NCBI GenBank assembly: GCA_937968035.1
Contig: CALBTS010000327.1
Span: 35,363 to 99,362, forward strand
Direction of reading: 5' to 3'
Length of the DNA stretch: 64,000 bases
From: an uncultured Methanomethylovorans sp.
GTDB taxonomy: Archaea; Halobacteriota; Methanosarcinia; Methanosarcinales; Methanosarcinaceae
Shown: positions 37,076-46,107 of the stretch, piece after piece
Position numbering within the stretch: position 1 is the stretch's first letter
Layout: every line of letters starts with the position of its first letter
Notes under the pieces: generated by a model
Databases searched by the model: none
Seen by the model: the letters and a program-made list of their open reading frames with translations, nothing else
Told to the model about the DNA's origin: nothing
Made by a program: the position numbers and the translations under genes

Positions 37076-38203
37076 ATGACACAGTATAAGATTCCAGCTA
37101 TACCCGGCGATGGTATCGGGCCAGAGATAGTTGCTGAAGGTAAGAAGGTTATAGATGCAGCAGGCGAGAAATTCGGGTTCGATGTTGAATGGGTGGATTT
37201 CCCCCATGGAGCAGATCATTACCTTGAAACCGGAGAATTGATCTCCTCCGATACGCTCAAAGAACTCTCCAATTACCCTGTGATATACCTTGGTTCTATC
37301 GGAGATCCAAGAGTTGCTCCGGGGGTTCTGGAAAAAGGGATTCTTCTGGCAGCAAGGTTCTATTTCGACCAGTACGTGAACCTCAGGCCCATAAAATTGC
37401 TTGAGGGTGTGTGGACACCTGTAAAAGACAAGACCCCAAAAGACATAGATTTCACTGTGGTAAGAGAGAACACTGAAGATTTCTACATAGGCATTGGCGG
37501 AAAAGCTAAAAAGGGAGTCAGCAAGAACCTGCTCGAGGTTGAAAGAAACCTGTATTCTGCTAAGTTCGGCCTAGACATTGAAACAGATAGTGAAGAGATC
37601 GCTTACCAGATAGGAATGATCTCAAAGGAAGGAACCCGCAGAGTGATCAAATACGCTTTTGATCTTGCTATGAAAAGAAAGAAACACGTATCCTCAGTGG
37701 ACAAGGCGAATGTACTTTCCGATATATATGGGTTTTGGAGACAGGAGTTCCAGGACATAGCCTCGGGATATCCAGAAATAACAACCGACTTTAACTATGT
37801 GGATGCAATTACCATGTGGTTTGTGAAAAACCCGGAATGGTTCGATGTAGTTGTCACTCCTAACATGTTTGGTGACATAATCACAGACCTCGGCGCAATG
37901 GTACAGGGCGGTCTTGGACTCGCTCCGGGAGGCAATATTAATCCCGAGGGTACGAGTATGTTCGAGCCAATACATGGTTCTGCACCAAAGTACAAGGGAC
38001 AAAATAAGGTAAACCCTATAGCTACGATCTGGGCAGGTTCCCTTATGCTGGAACAGCTTGGAGAAAAAGATGCAGCAGATGCTATAGTTGCTGCTATTGA
38101 AAAGAACATCCTTGACAGTAAGGTAAAGACCTATGATATGGGTGGTACATCAACCACATCCGATGTAGGTAACGATATTGCAAGAATAGTTTCTTCTATG
38201 TAA
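37076..38203 (+). CDS. leuB: 3-isopropylmalate dehydrogenase family protein
   Basis: NAD-dependent beta-decarboxylating dehydrogenase of 375 residues. Motifs: [16 protein letters not shown] at the start, [17 protein letters not shown] (substrate Arg), [15 protein letters not shown] (catalytic Lys), [20 protein letters not shown] (metal Asp) and [20 protein letters not shown] (NAD-site). Pairing with leuD supports 3-isopropylmalate as substrate; homoisocitrate dehydrogenase of the coenzyme B pathway is the main alternative. AAGGAAGG precedes the ATG. A hairpin terminator follows 5 bases after the stop. Confidence 0.9.
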   Translation: MTQYKIPAIPGDGIGPEIVAEGKKVIDAAGEKFGFDVEWVDFPHGADHYLETGELISSDTLKELSNYPVIYLGSIGDPRVAPGVLEKGILLAARFYFDQYVNLRPIKLLEGVWTPVKDKTPKDIDFTVVRENTEDFYIGIGGKAKKGVSKNLLEVERNLYSAKFGLDIETDSEEIAYQIGMISKEGTRRVIKYAFDLAMKRKKHVSSVDKANVLSDIYGFWRQEFQDIASGYPEITTDFNYVDAITMWFVKNPEWFDVVVTPNMFGDIITDLGAMVQGGLGLAPGGNINPEGTSMFEPIHGSAPKYKGQNKVNPIATIWAGSLMLEQLGEKDAADAIVAAIEKNILDSKVKTYDMGGTSTTSDVGNDIARIVSSM

Positions 38204-38207
38204 GATC

Positions 38208-38233
38208 CAATACCTGCAATTGCGCAGGTATTG
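38208..38233 (+). terminator. Hairpin terminator after leuB
   Basis: CAATACCTGC (38208-38217) pairs without mismatch with GCAGGTATTG (38224-38233) across the loop AATTGC. It begins 5 bases after the leuB stop codon and is followed by ACATTTATTTCC, moderately T-rich. The ten-pair stem and its position support a transcription end or 3-prime stabilising element for leuD-leuB. Confidence 0.65.
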
Positions 38234-38480
38234 ACATTTATTTCCTTATAATGAACGATCTGTTCACTGATATCAACAAAAAAGATCAGTATTCTACTTT
38301 TGTTATGATTTTGTTTGATTAAAATACATATACAAATATAATTTTCTGTTTTTATTAAAACCATCATATTAATAATGATTTATCATCCGGGACTCGCAAA
38401 ATATAAATACATCTTAGTTTTTGTGCAATATGTTACAATGTTCCTGCCTTACCATTGAGGGGAACGCGGGAGGTATTAGT

Positions 38481-39035
38481 GTGCTAAAAACTGATCTGGA
38501 AAAAACAAAAGATAATATCCTTTTCAGGATAAAAAAATCGATCCATGAATTTGATGAAAAGGCAGTAAAATCGGCTGTAACAGAAGGTATACAGAAAGGA
38601 ATAGATCCTGTGGTACTTGCCGATGAAGGATGCATAGCAGCTATGAAGGAGATAGGAGACATGTTCGAGTCTGATGAAGTAGTACTTGTCCAGGTACTTG
38701 CTGCAGCAGCAGCCATGAAGGCAGGCATGGAGGCCCTTGCTCCGGAAATCGAAAAGATGCATGCTGAACTCAAACACCATGATAAAGCTGTCATCAGTGC
38801 ACAAAACGAAGATGAGAATTCAATAAAGAGGGCTATCCTGGAAGTAATGTTAATGGTAAACGATTTCGATGTTATAGAGCTAACAGAGAATGAATCCATA
38901 ATAGATTTCGTCGAAAAGGATAGTACATTGTCGAACATTCCAACTGATTGCAAAAAGCAGCTCAATGAAGTGATACATTCACACCCGGAAGCTGCAATAC
39001 TGCAGCTATGCGAGGGTTCGGAAGGAATTTGTTAA
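38481..39035 (+). CDS. Corrinoid-protein homologue lacking the cobalamin-binding motif
   Basis: Residues 10-95 form the helical cap domain of methyltransferase corrinoid proteins (MtmC/MtbC/MttC type): GIDPVVLADEGCIAAMKEIG, then DMFESDEVVLVQVLAAAAAM. The following region aligns with the cobalamin Rossmann domain (NDFDVIELTENESIIDFVEK), but where DxHxxG should bind cobalt the sequence reads QNEDENSIKRA (residues 108-118), with no His. The C-terminus is also short (184 residues against ~215). GGGAGGT at 38468-38474 selects the GTG start at 38481; ATG codons further up lie at or before the expected transcription start (TATA near 38398-38412). A regulatory or decoy role is possible. Confidence 0.75.
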   Translation: MLKTDLEKTKDNILFRIKKSIHEFDEKAVKSAVTEGIQKGIDPVVLADEGCIAAMKEIGDMFESDEVVLVQVLAAAAAMKAGMEALAPEIEKMHAELKHHDKAVISAQNEDENSIKRAILEVMLMVNDFDVIELTENESIIDFVEKDSTLSNIPTDCKKQLNEVIHSHPEAAILQLCEGSEGIC

Positions 39036-39276
39036 GATTTTTATCATATACTATTTTTCACTCTTTTTTATTTTTACATATTGTTTATTTTCATTTCCCA
39101 TATCCACTGTCTATTAAAGAAGATAAGAAAAGTTCACTCATCATTATGACAATGAGTATACACTGTTGTGTAGAAATCTATATATAGATAATCATTCTTT
39201 TTTTAACTAGAGCTTAGAACCAAATATAAGCCGCAGATAACCAAAATAAGTTCAAAAAACGAAGGAAGCGACCGGC

Positions 39277-39588
39277 ATGGACAAGACTATAATGGATCTG
39301 GAAAAGAACCTTGATACTCTCCACGAAATGTTCAAGAAATATGCTCAAGTATCCCAGCAGTACCAGAAGCAAATATCAGATTCAAACATTAGTGAAGAAA
39401 GGAAGGCAGAACTTCTGGAAAAGCTGAAAGCTGAAAATGAGAAGGTACAAAGGGCAAAGATGCAGATCCAACAATTGGAAATGAATCTGGAAGCATTGAA
39501 GGGATCAAAGGCTAAAACAAACCCTTCTACCACTGTGGAAACTGAGAAGAAGGCAGAAGACACAGCTTACCTTGTAGCATATTGCTGA
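39277..39588 (+). CDS. Small coiled-coil protein
   Basis: Not recognised. Of the 103 residues, about 1-78 are a continuous charged amphipathic helix with heptad spacing (LEKNLDTLHEMFKKYAQVSQ ... ERKAELLEKLKAENEKVQRA), resembling short prefoldin-like or tropomyosin-like coiled coils. The tail is Thr/Ser-rich. A 241-base upstream gap has the AT palindrome ATCTATATATAGAT at 39176-39189 as the best TATA candidate, so the leader would be about 65 nt. The gene end overlaps the convergent ABC ATPase gene by 22 bases. Confidence 0.62.
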   Translation: MDKTIMDLEKNLDTLHEMFKKYAQVSQQYQKQISDSNISEERKAELLEKLKAENEKVQRAKMQIQQLEMNLEALKGSKAKTNPSTTVETEKKAEDTAYLVAYC

Positions 39589-40277
39589 TCATCTCTTCTC
39601 TCCTCATGTGACAGGGTTCCATCCATTATGCGGATCACTCTGTCACAGTGCTTTGCAACTTCCGGGTCATGGGTAACTATTATGATCGTCTGCCCCTGAA
39701 GCCTCAATTCCTCGAATATTGTGATAATTTTATCTCGTGTACTGCTGTCTACCTCTCCAGTAGGTTCGTCAGCGAGAATTATGGAAGGACCGTTTGCAAT
39801 AGCCCTTGCGATAGCTACCCTCTGCTGCTCCCCCCCAGAAAGTTCATTTGGCCTGTGATGCAGCCGTTTTTCAAGTCCTAGTCTCTGAAGCAGATCTTCT
39901 GCCCTTTTCAGCCTCTCTTTTTTAGTCACCCCTGAAAACCTCATGGCAAGCTCGACATTCCCAAGAGCTGACAATGCTGGTAACAGATTATAGTGCTGGA
40001 ATACAAAACCTATCATCCTCCGCCTGATCCCTGGAAGTTCCCTGTCAGGAATAGCAGTGATATCAAGACCTCTTATCACGACTTTGCCACTTGTGGGTTT
40101 TTCAAGACAGCCGACAAGAGCCATCAAAGTAGACTTCCCAGAGCCACTTGGCCCCATTATGGCAACAAGTTCTCCCTGACTGATGGTGAACGTGACATCA
40201 TGGACCGCAGTTACCGGGATCTTCCCCTGCATGTATGTTTTGGAAAGGTCTTCTACCTGCACTATTCGTTCATCCAT
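39567..40277 (-). CDS. ABC transporter ATP-binding protein (MacB/LolD type)
   Basis: ATPase subunit of 236 residues with all ABC motifs: Walker A IMGPSGSGKSTLMALVGCLE, Q-loop FVFQHYNLLPAL, signature LSGGEQQRVAIARAI, Walker B IILADEPTG and H-loop IIVTHD. The sequence belongs to the group that works with FtsX/MacB-fold permeases on lipoproteins, peptides or macrolides. The gene overlaps the upstream permease by 8 bases, so the two form one transporter. Confidence 0.94.
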   Translation of the reverse strand: MDERIVQVEDLSKTYMQGKIPVTAVHDVTFTISQGELVAIMGPSGSGKSTLMALVGCLEKPTSGKVVIRGLDITAIPDRELPGIRRRMIGFVFQHYNLLPALSALGNVELAMRFSGVTKKERLKRAEDLLQRLGLEKRLHHRPNELSGGEQQRVAIARAIANGPSIILADEPTGEVDSSTRDKIITIFEELRLQGQTIIIVTHDPEVAKHCDRVIRIMDGTLSHEERRDDQQYATR

Positions 40278-41385
40278 GCCTCAGAGCCTCCATTGGGCTC
40301 ATGCTGGCTGCCCGGTAAGCCGGGTATGCTCCAGATGCCATTCCTATGAGTGTTGCGAACAGCATAGCAACTATAAGCAGCCTGTAAGTTATTGTGAATA
40401 ATATTATGCCCTTGGAGGCAAGCCATGAATTCAGGGCATATGCTGCTACGCCTCCGGTAACGATGCCAAGGACACCCCCTATTACACCCAGCAGGGCAGC
40501 TTCTCCCAAAGTGAGAAGTATGATGTCCTTTGTCTCTGCTCCCATTGCTTTCAGAATGCCGAACTCCCGTGTCCTTTCAGCAACTGACATAAGCATAGTA
40601 TTCATCACACTCAAACCTCCTATAATAGCTGCAAGAATGGCAGAACTTATGGTAACCACACTAAATATCAGCAATGATTGACCTGCCTGTTCCTTTAGTT
40701 CATTGGGAGAAATTGTGTTTACTCCTTTTACGCTCAGCTCTATTCTTTTGGACAGGAGTTCAGCATCTACACCTGGTGCCGGTTCGACGAAGATGTATGT
40801 AATGGAGGTCTCGGCAGTATATATATCCTGAGCTGTATCAAGAGGTATTGTAGCGTAACTGTCAAAAATAGAACCTGTGTATTCCATAATGCCAACAACT
40901 GTAAACCTTTTCTCGTTCAGTTCCAGAGTGCTACCTACATCCAGACCGTACTCTCCGGCAATGTTCTTTCCTACCACTGTATGGTACGTATCTCCGGCCG
41001 TAAGAAATCTTCCTGCTTTGAGTTCCACAGGTTCTAATACATTTCTCGATTTCCGTGGTGGTACGCCCAACACCTGCTTGCCGCTCATACCGAATTGGTC
41101 TTCATCGAACAAAGTGACAAGCACTCCATAAGCATCCTCGACTCCTGCCACACGCCTTACATCGGAAACTTTGTGTTCGCTCAGGCCACCACCAAAAATG
41201 CCGCTCTCTGCAAAGACCCTGATCTTCTCACTTGTCAGGCTCATGGATTTTTCAAAGGTCTGTCCGAAATTCTCAGACATAGCCCCCATCACCACCAGGG
41301 CAAATATGCCCAGAGCTATGCCACAGATGGTCAGCATAGTTCTTACCTTGCGCTGGACAACATTCTTGATGATGAGATCAAGCAT
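40270..41385 (-). CDS. ABC transporter permease (FtsX/MacB type)
   Basis: Permease of 371 residues with the MacB layout: an N-terminal membrane helix (TMLTICGIALGIFALVVMGA), a large extracellular MacB-PCD domain (about 45-235) and three C-terminal helices (about 250-270, 300-325, 335-360) around ERTREFGILKAMGA, the coupling region. AAGGGGATAAG before the ATG at 41385 supports this start over an in-frame codon 63 bases upstream. It lies 1 base after the secreted-protein gene at 41387. Confidence 0.92.
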   Translation of the reverse strand: MLDLIIKNVVQRKVRTMLTICGIALGIFALVVMGAMSENFGQTFEKSMSLTSEKIRVFAESGIFGGGLSEHKVSDVRRVAGVEDAYGVLVTLFDEDQFGMSGKQVLGVPPRKSRNVLEPVELKAGRFLTAGDTYHTVVGKNIAGEYGLDVGSTLELNEKRFTVVGIMEYTGSIFDSYATIPLDTAQDIYTAETSITYIFVEPAPGVDAELLSKRIELSVKGVNTISPNELKEQAGQSLLIFSVVTISSAILAAIIGGLSVMNTMLMSVAERTREFGILKAMGAETKDIILLTLGEAALLGVIGGVLGIVTGGVAAYALNSWLASKGIILFTITYRLLIVAMLFATLIGMASGAYPAYRAASMSPMEALRHG

Positions 41386-41386
41386 C

Positions 41387-42445
41387 TTATCCCCTTTTAA
41401 TACTGAATAGGAGAACAGCAGCCAAGAAAACTGTAATGCTGTAAACAATGTTCAGACCAGATAACTCATTCGTTTGTTCCGGCTGGGCCGGGGGCAATTC
41501 TGTGATCCTCACGGCAGTCTCGTAACTATCGAGGATCTTACCATCATTGCCGATCGCACTTATTATCACAGCATAGTTTCCTCCTGTAATATTTTCCCAT
41601 AGAAAACCAACTGTATCCTCTTTGTTGAAAGTGAGAACTTCACTTTCTTCTTCAAAATATGTACTATTTTGATCGCTGCTAAGGGTTATTCCTACCTTAC
41701 CATAGAAAGGCACCTGTGACATGCCCCGGAGTGTTACACTTGCACCATATTCATCAATTTCTACATCATCGGTCATTATTTCCACATCCTGCTCTGCCAT
41801 GAAGATGGAAATATAGGCTGATGTAAGATCGGATCCATGGGAGCGGACCTTCAGCACTGTGACATACTGTTGCCCATTGTCAAGCAAAATGGGCCATATG
41901 ATGCTCTTCTCCATGGATTGGATTACAGAAATGTCCTCTAAAGTTTCAAAATATATCAACTCATCCTGCCGGAAGATCTCAAATGTCATATCTACAATGG
42001 AAGGACGATAAATATTAGTGGGGCTGATGACGACAGCTGCTCCCTTATTATCAGAATTGAAACCTGCAACTTTGAATTCCAGCAATGCCTGATTACCATG
42101 AACGAATTCTGTCTGCCTGCTGTCAGCAAGCTCTCCATCTACAAATACACTTACCGAAAAAGAATAGATGTTCTTTTTCAATTCACTCTCCCATAAAGTA
42201 ATTAGAGTAAAATTTCCTGCGGATACATCACCCAGCCTGACTACTTTGGAATCTATGGATCGATCACTTAACATCAGATCATAGCTCAGTGTCACATTAC
42301 GCATATACTCTGAAAAACCGATCGTGACCTCACATAGATCACCATTTGCATACATATCAGCGATGCTTACCTGTCCAGTAGCTGCAGCAGGAAAGACCAG
42401 TGTTATAAAAAGGAAAAAAACAGTAAGAAATATTCTAAGTTTCAT
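41387..42445 (-). CDS. Secreted beta-rich protein partnering the ABC transporter
   Basis: Not recognised as a named family. The 352 residues have a signal peptide (MKLRIFLTVFFLFITLVFPA, cleavage near ATGQ), about 300 residues of beta-rich extracellular sequence resembling repeated immunoglobulin-like or CARDB-type domains, and a C-terminal membrane helix (LNIVYSITVFLAAVLLFSI) with a KRG stop. The ATG at 42445 gives the best signal peptide. It ends 1 base before the permease start, so it is probably a dedicated periplasm-side partner or substrate-handling subunit of the exporter. Confidence 0.72.
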   Translation of the reverse strand: MKLRIFLTVFFLFITLVFPAAATGQVSIADMYANGDLCEVTIGFSEYMRNVTLSYDLMLSDRSIDSKVVRLGDVSAGNFTLITLWESELKKNIYSFSVSVFVDGELADSRQTEFVHGNQALLEFKVAGFNSDNKGAAVVISPTNIYRPSIVDMTFEIFRQDELIYFETLEDISVIQSMEKSIIWPILLDNGQQYVTVLKVRSHGSDLTSAYISIFMAEQDVEIMTDDVEIDEYGASVTLRGMSQVPFYGKVGITLSSDQNSTYFEEESEVLTFNKEDTVGFLWENITGGNYAVIISAIGNDGKILDSYETAVRITELPPAQPEQTNELSGLNIVYSITVFLAAVLLFSIKRG

Positions 42446-42460
42446 GCTGACCACAGAAAC

Positions 42461-43165
42461 TTATCCTACGATCCGTGTTCCAAGATGAACTTCTTTCGAA
42501 GGCATAGAACCTATGCTTTCCTGCATAATGACATACTCCACCTTCTTAGGATCTGCTCCATGCATAACAATTGTATTAATATTACAGCGCTCTATGATCT
42601 TGGCTGCCAGGGGGTCTACAGGTGATTGGGAACCAGCCTTCATCTCTGTAGAGATCACTATTTTTACAAGTTCCTTGGCGGTCATGGTCTCGTACTTGAC
42701 CGCATTCGGGTCCTTCTTTGGATCAGCTGAATATACTCCGTCAACAGATGTCGCAATAACAATAAGATCAGCTTTAAGATATTCAGCAACTATGGCAGTT
42801 ACAGCATCCGTCGTCTGTCCCGGAATTACCCCTCCCATAACAACGATCTTGCCTGAAGAAAGAGCTTTCCATGCTTCCTTGTAATCGAGAGGAGGCTCCG
42901 GATATGCATCCTCTCCAAGCGCAGTAATAAGTAGCTGTGCATTCAAACGGGTTATAGAGATACCGATATAATCAGATTCAGCTTCATTAGCTCCCAGGCT
43001 CCTTGCCGTCCTGATGTAATCTCTTGCAGCAACGCCTCCTCCGACAACAACTATGAGTTTGTGTTCTTTCGCCAGATCCCTGAGCATATCTGCGTAGGCG
43101 CGGAAACCTTCAGTACTAAGGTCCTTTGCAAGAATGGACCCTCCAACTGATAATGCAATTAACAT
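42461..43165 (-). CDS. pyrH: UMP kinase (archaeal type)
   Basis: Phosphorylates UMP to UDP; amino-acid-kinase fold. The 234 residues contain IALSVGGSILAKDL (phosphate loop), KLIVVVGGGVAARDYI, VIPGQTTDAVTAIVAEYL and VDGVYSADPKKDPNAV. The short archaeal form, lacking bacterial GTP-site extensions, fits the size. It lies between the OB-fold protein and the exporter genes on the same strand at short gaps (20 and 15 bases), so it is in their transcript. Confidence 0.95.
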   Translation of the reverse strand: MLIALSVGGSILAKDLSTEGFRAYADMLRDLAKEHKLIVVVGGGVAARDYIRTARSLGANEAESDYIGISITRLNAQLLITALGEDAYPEPPLDYKEAWKALSSGKIVVMGGVIPGQTTDAVTAIVAEYLKADLIVIATSVDGVYSADPKKDPNAVKYETMTAKELVKIVISTEMKAGSQSPVDPLAAKIIERCNINTIVMHGADPKKVEYVIMQESIGSMPSKEVHLGTRIVG

Positions 43166-43185
43166 GATGATCTTGAGGTTTTAAG

Positions 43186-43920
43186 TCATTCATGCTTCAT
43201 ATATATAACCAGTAATCCAATGATAAACATGGACCAAAGACCCGTAAAACCGGGTATGAACGTGCTAATAGATAATGGAGGACGCTTTTTACCCATCTGT
43301 CCACTATACAGGACATCACCGTTAAAAAGACCGCTAACGCTTACCATGTCCCCAGCTTCAAGATCAGTAGACCCATAGTAAGATACGCGAAGTCTGTGAC
43401 CAGTATCCAGACTTGAAATATCAGCAACATATGCTCCCATTGTCGGCTTAATTCCGGTAAGATTGCCTGTCACAGTAACATATTTTCCGTTAAACTTTGA
43501 TGCATTGGAAATAATGGCACTTATGTTTACCTCACCCATCTGTACAGTGGGATAATGCATAACATAGTTAGGGTAAAAGATACTAGTTCCCATCGGATCA
43601 TAGAGAAACTGTCCTGTGAGCTTGATACCGTCCCCCACATTAAAACCAGCAAACAGCTGCTGATTGGTGTGGTCTACTTTTAGTTCATAGTTATCCTGGT
43701 TAATGGTGATCAGGTGCTTATCTATTTCAGAAATATTTCCGACAACGCTTATCTTGCGATAAGCCATCGTACTATCGTAAACCGTTGGATTTTTAATGAT
43801 CTCCGATAGAGGCACTAACTCAAGTTCAAAAATAGTATTTACATCTGATGCCACAGCGCCTGATATTACTCCCATCGACAGCAAACAGACAAATAGGAAT
43901 GTGATCAGGCGATGCATCAT
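43186..43920 (-). CDS. Membrane-anchored OB-fold-like protein
   Basis: Function unknown. A signal peptide (MMHRLITFLFVCLLSMGVIS) is followed by two OB-fold-like units (about 55-125: ISVVGNISEIDKHLITINQD ... VGDGIKLTGQFLYD; about 150-215: VTVTGNLTGIKPTMGAYVAD ... AGDMVSVSGLF) and a C-terminal membrane helix (GLWSMFIIGLLVIYM). The layout is reminiscent of CcmE-like or BOF-type periplasmic OB proteins, without the heme-binding His motif. The ATG pair at 43920/43917 does not overlap asd, 25 bases upstream. Confidence 0.65.
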   Translation of the reverse strand: MMHRLITFLFVCLLSMGVISGAVASDVNTIFELELVPLSEIIKNPTVYDSTMAYRKISVVGNISEIDKHLITINQDNYELKVDHTNQQLFAGFNVGDGIKLTGQFLYDPMGTSIFYPNYVMHYPTVQMGEVNISAIISNASKFNGKYVTVTGNLTGIKPTMGAYVADISSLDTGHRLRVSYYGSTDLEAGDMVSVSGLFNGDVLYSGQMGKKRPPLSISTFIPGFTGLWSMFIIGLLVIYMKHE

Positions 43921-43945
43921 ATTTTCTCGATACCTTTTTATGTCA

Positions 43946-44977
43946 TCAGAGTTTGCCCTGCTTGTGCAGGAGTTCAGCATTGAGCACACTGGCACCTGCT
44001 GCTCCACGAATAGTATTGTGGCCCATCAGAACGTAACGTATGCCTTCTCTTATGCGTCCTACACTGATACTCATTCCGTTGCCCATATTGCGGTCGAGGC
44101 GAGGTTGTGGCCTGTCGGCCTCTTCCCTTACTATAAGTACTTGTTCAGGCTCGGTGGGTAAGTCCCCCAAATTGGGATTGAAATTGAGGAATTCCTGCCT
44201 AACCTGCGCAGGAGTTGGATTATCCCTCATGGTGATCCATACTGTTTCAGTGTGGCCGTCCATAACAGGCACTCTGTTACAAGCAGCACTCAATTTGAAA
44301 TTTGCATTTACTATCTCTGAACCGTTAAACTCACCCAGAAGTTTGAGAGGTTCGGTTTCCATTTTCTCCTCTTCACTTCCTATATAGGGTATTACGTTAT
44401 CAAGGATGGCCATTGATGGCACGCCTTCATACCCGGCACCGGATATGGCCTGCATTGTGGCTACATTTACATTCTGGATGCCGAATTTCATGAGTGGTTT
44501 CAGTGTAGCTACCAGCATGATCGTAGAACAGTTAGGATTTGTAATTATATATCCGTCCCATCCTCTCTTATCCTGCTGAACTTCTATAAGTCCAAGGTGG
44601 TCTGCATTGACTTCCGGGATCACAAGAGGGACATCTTTATCCATACGATGCGCAGAGGCATTACTTGCCACCACAAAACCCTCTTTTGCGAAATCTGCTT
44701 CCACGCTTTTTGCAAGGCTTGCAGGCAATGCAGAGAAAACAACATCTGCATCCACCTTGTTGGGATCCACAGGTACAATTTCCATATCTGCAACTTCATC
44801 CGGAAGTTTTACATCCAGCCTCCAGTTAGCTGCATTCTTGTATTTCTTTCCTGCACTCTTTTCTGAAGCAGCAAGGGAAGTGATCTCAAACCATGGATGA
44901 TCGGCAAGTGCTTGTATGAACCTCTGTCCGACAGCTCCTGTAGCACCCAATATTCCGGCTCTGATTGGCTCTGCCAT
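43946..44977 (-). CDS. asd: Aspartate-semialdehyde dehydrogenase
   Basis: NADPH-dependent reduction of aspartyl phosphate to aspartate semialdehyde, the branch point to lysine, threonine and methionine. 343 residues with the nucleotide loop [17 protein letters not shown], the active-site cysteine in [10 protein letters not shown] (near 150), [10 protein letters not shown] and the substrate-binding [17 protein letters not shown]. This is the archaeal/fungal-type ASADH. It starts the closely spaced run leading into the OB protein, pyrH and the exporter. Confidence 0.96.
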   Translation of the reverse strand: MAEPIRAGILGATGAVGQRFIQALADHPWFEITSLAASEKSAGKKYKNAANWRLDVKLPDEVADMEIVPVDPNKVDADVVFSALPASLAKSVEADFAKEGFVVASNASAHRMDKDVPLVIPEVNADHLGLIEVQQDKRGWDGYIITNPNCSTIMLVATLKPLMKFGIQNVNVATMQAISGAGYEGVPSMAILDNVIPYIGSEEEKMETEPLKLLGEFNGSEIVNANFKLSAACNRVPVMDGHTETVWITMRDNPTPAQVRQEFLNFNPNLGDLPTEPEQVLIVREEADRPQPRLDRNMGNGMSISVGRIREGIRYVLMGHNTIRGAAGASVLNAELLHKQGKL

Positions 44978-45035
44978 ATTGTAACCTCGAAGAAAAGAAA
45001 ACGATCAGAAAAATAGGAAAAGATTGGTCAATACT

Positions 45036-45212
45036 TTATTCCATTGATATAGCGCTGGTTGGGCACACATCAACACATGCACCGCAGTCCAGACACTCAT
45101 TAGCATCGACTACTGCAATGTTGTCGCCATTCAGTGAGATTGCCTCTGCAGGGCACTCATCAACACATGTTCCACAGCCTACGCATTCGCTTACATTGAT
45201 TACTGCTACCAT
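45036..45212 (-). CDS. 2[4Fe-4S] ferredoxin
   Basis: A 58-residue clostridial-type ferredoxin. Two cluster motifs are complete: CVGCGTCVDECP and CLDCGACVDVCP (each CxxCxxCxxxCP). It begins MVAVINVSE and ends TSAISME. GGAGAG lies 7 bases upstream of the ATG. The promoter has GCTATATAAATAG at about 45249-45260, implying a leader of some 15-20 nt. Such ferredoxins are the main low-potential electron carriers of methanogens. It lies 58 bases upstream of asd and may be read through into it. Confidence 0.95.
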   Translation of the reverse strand: MVAVINVSECVGCGTCVDECPAEAISLNGDNIAVVDANECLDCGACVDVCPTSAISME

Positions 45213-45262
45213 ATTTTTTACTCTCCGTGCTTGTATGACAATCGTTACTATTTATATAGCAA

Positions 45263-45314
45263 TTATCGAATATACGATAAGCCAACTCAGATAAAAACCT
45301 ATCGATATTCGGAT
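45263..45314. promoter_or_regulatory. Palindromes upstream of the ferredoxin TATA box
   Basis: TTATCG-AATATA-CGATAA (45263-45280) is a perfect six-pair inverted repeat immediately upstream of the ferredoxin TATA-like sequence. A related imperfect palindrome, ATCGATATTCGGAT, lies at 45301-45314, about 36 bases further from the gene. Placement upstream of the TATA box fits an activator, or a repressor that blocks TBP/TFB access. No regulator gene is adjacent. Confidence 0.45.
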
Positions 45315-45375
45315 GCGATCCAAGGGGACTCAAAAAGTAGCTTATGAAATACTTTTTTGAACGTTATAATCAATT

Positions 45376-46107
45376 TCACATGATCGAAACATCTATATCA
45401 TGACTGCCTATAATAAGCCACGTCTGAAGCCTTTGGGCAGATACACTGGATGAATTAGAACTAATTATATTGAAACCGTTTTCATCAAGATATCTGGCCC
45501 ACTGTTTGGAATATGCACTTTGGATCGTTATAGTGACATCCACTTTCTCTGAAGGTTTGATCAGGTTACTTGAATTGTGTTCCATGTTTATGCTTGCTAT
45601 TCCATTTCCACTGGTGGAACGACGACCATGAACGCTTATGACACCTATTGTTGTCATGTTGTCGTTGTTGATCATACCTGTATAGATAGGGGGCTTGGAT
45701 ACCAGAATTGATCCAGATGGATGTTGTTTCATCCATAATCCTCCATTTTCATAAGTCAGTATGTCCTCATTCTTGATGAATTCGATATTCCCTGTGTTAT
45801 AACGAACGTCAGTACCGTTATAGTTGACCACTATTGAAGAGCGATCATCAACGGACAATGTTGAAGAGTGCAGTTTCATTTTCATTGTCTTCACAGGCAC
45901 CTGCTCAAATGCAACCCTTTTCATATCACTTTGCAAAACAATGAAACTCTGCTGAGCATTTTCAAATACACTGGATTCAATATGATCTTGTAGGATAGGG
46001 TATCCTAATATGTAGATCATGCTCATCGACAATATCACGATGGAGAACATCAAAATAAATCCCACTGTCTCGGAGACGGCAGCATCATTCCTATTTTCTT
46101 GAGTCAT
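45376..46107 (-). CDS. Pilin-like membrane protein (DUF7289-like)
   Basis: A 243-residue protein with a type IV pilin-like class III start: polar leader MTQENRNDAAVSETVG, then a hydrophobic helix (FILMFSIVILSMSMIYILGY). The ectodomain is beta-rich, with many N-x-S/T sites (possible N-glycosylation). It resembles the DUF7289 group found next to other pilin-like genes in archaea. It is the last of five overlapping genes of the same build; its start overlaps the upstream gene by 17 bases. Role in adhesion or secretion is inferred. Confidence 0.72.
   Translation of the reverse strand: MTQENRNDAAVSETVGFILMFSIVILSMSMIYILGYPILQDHIESSVFENAQQSFIVLQSDMKRVAFEQVPVKTMKMKLHSSTLSVDDRSSIVVNYNGTDVRYNTGNIEFIKNEDILTYENGGLWMKQHPSGSILVSKPPIYTGMINNDNMTTIGVISVHGRRSTSGNGIASINMEHNSSNLIKPSEKVDVTITIQSAYSKQWARYLDENGFNIISSNSSSVSAQRLQTWLIIGSHDIDVSIM

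Noticed and set aside
38421-38480. Upstream extension of the corrinoid-like gene to an ATG at 38421
   Set aside because: It would begin at or before the expected transcription start from the TATA at 38398-38412, adds a Cys-rich stretch absent from the family, and the GTG at 38481 has a strong ribosome-binding site.
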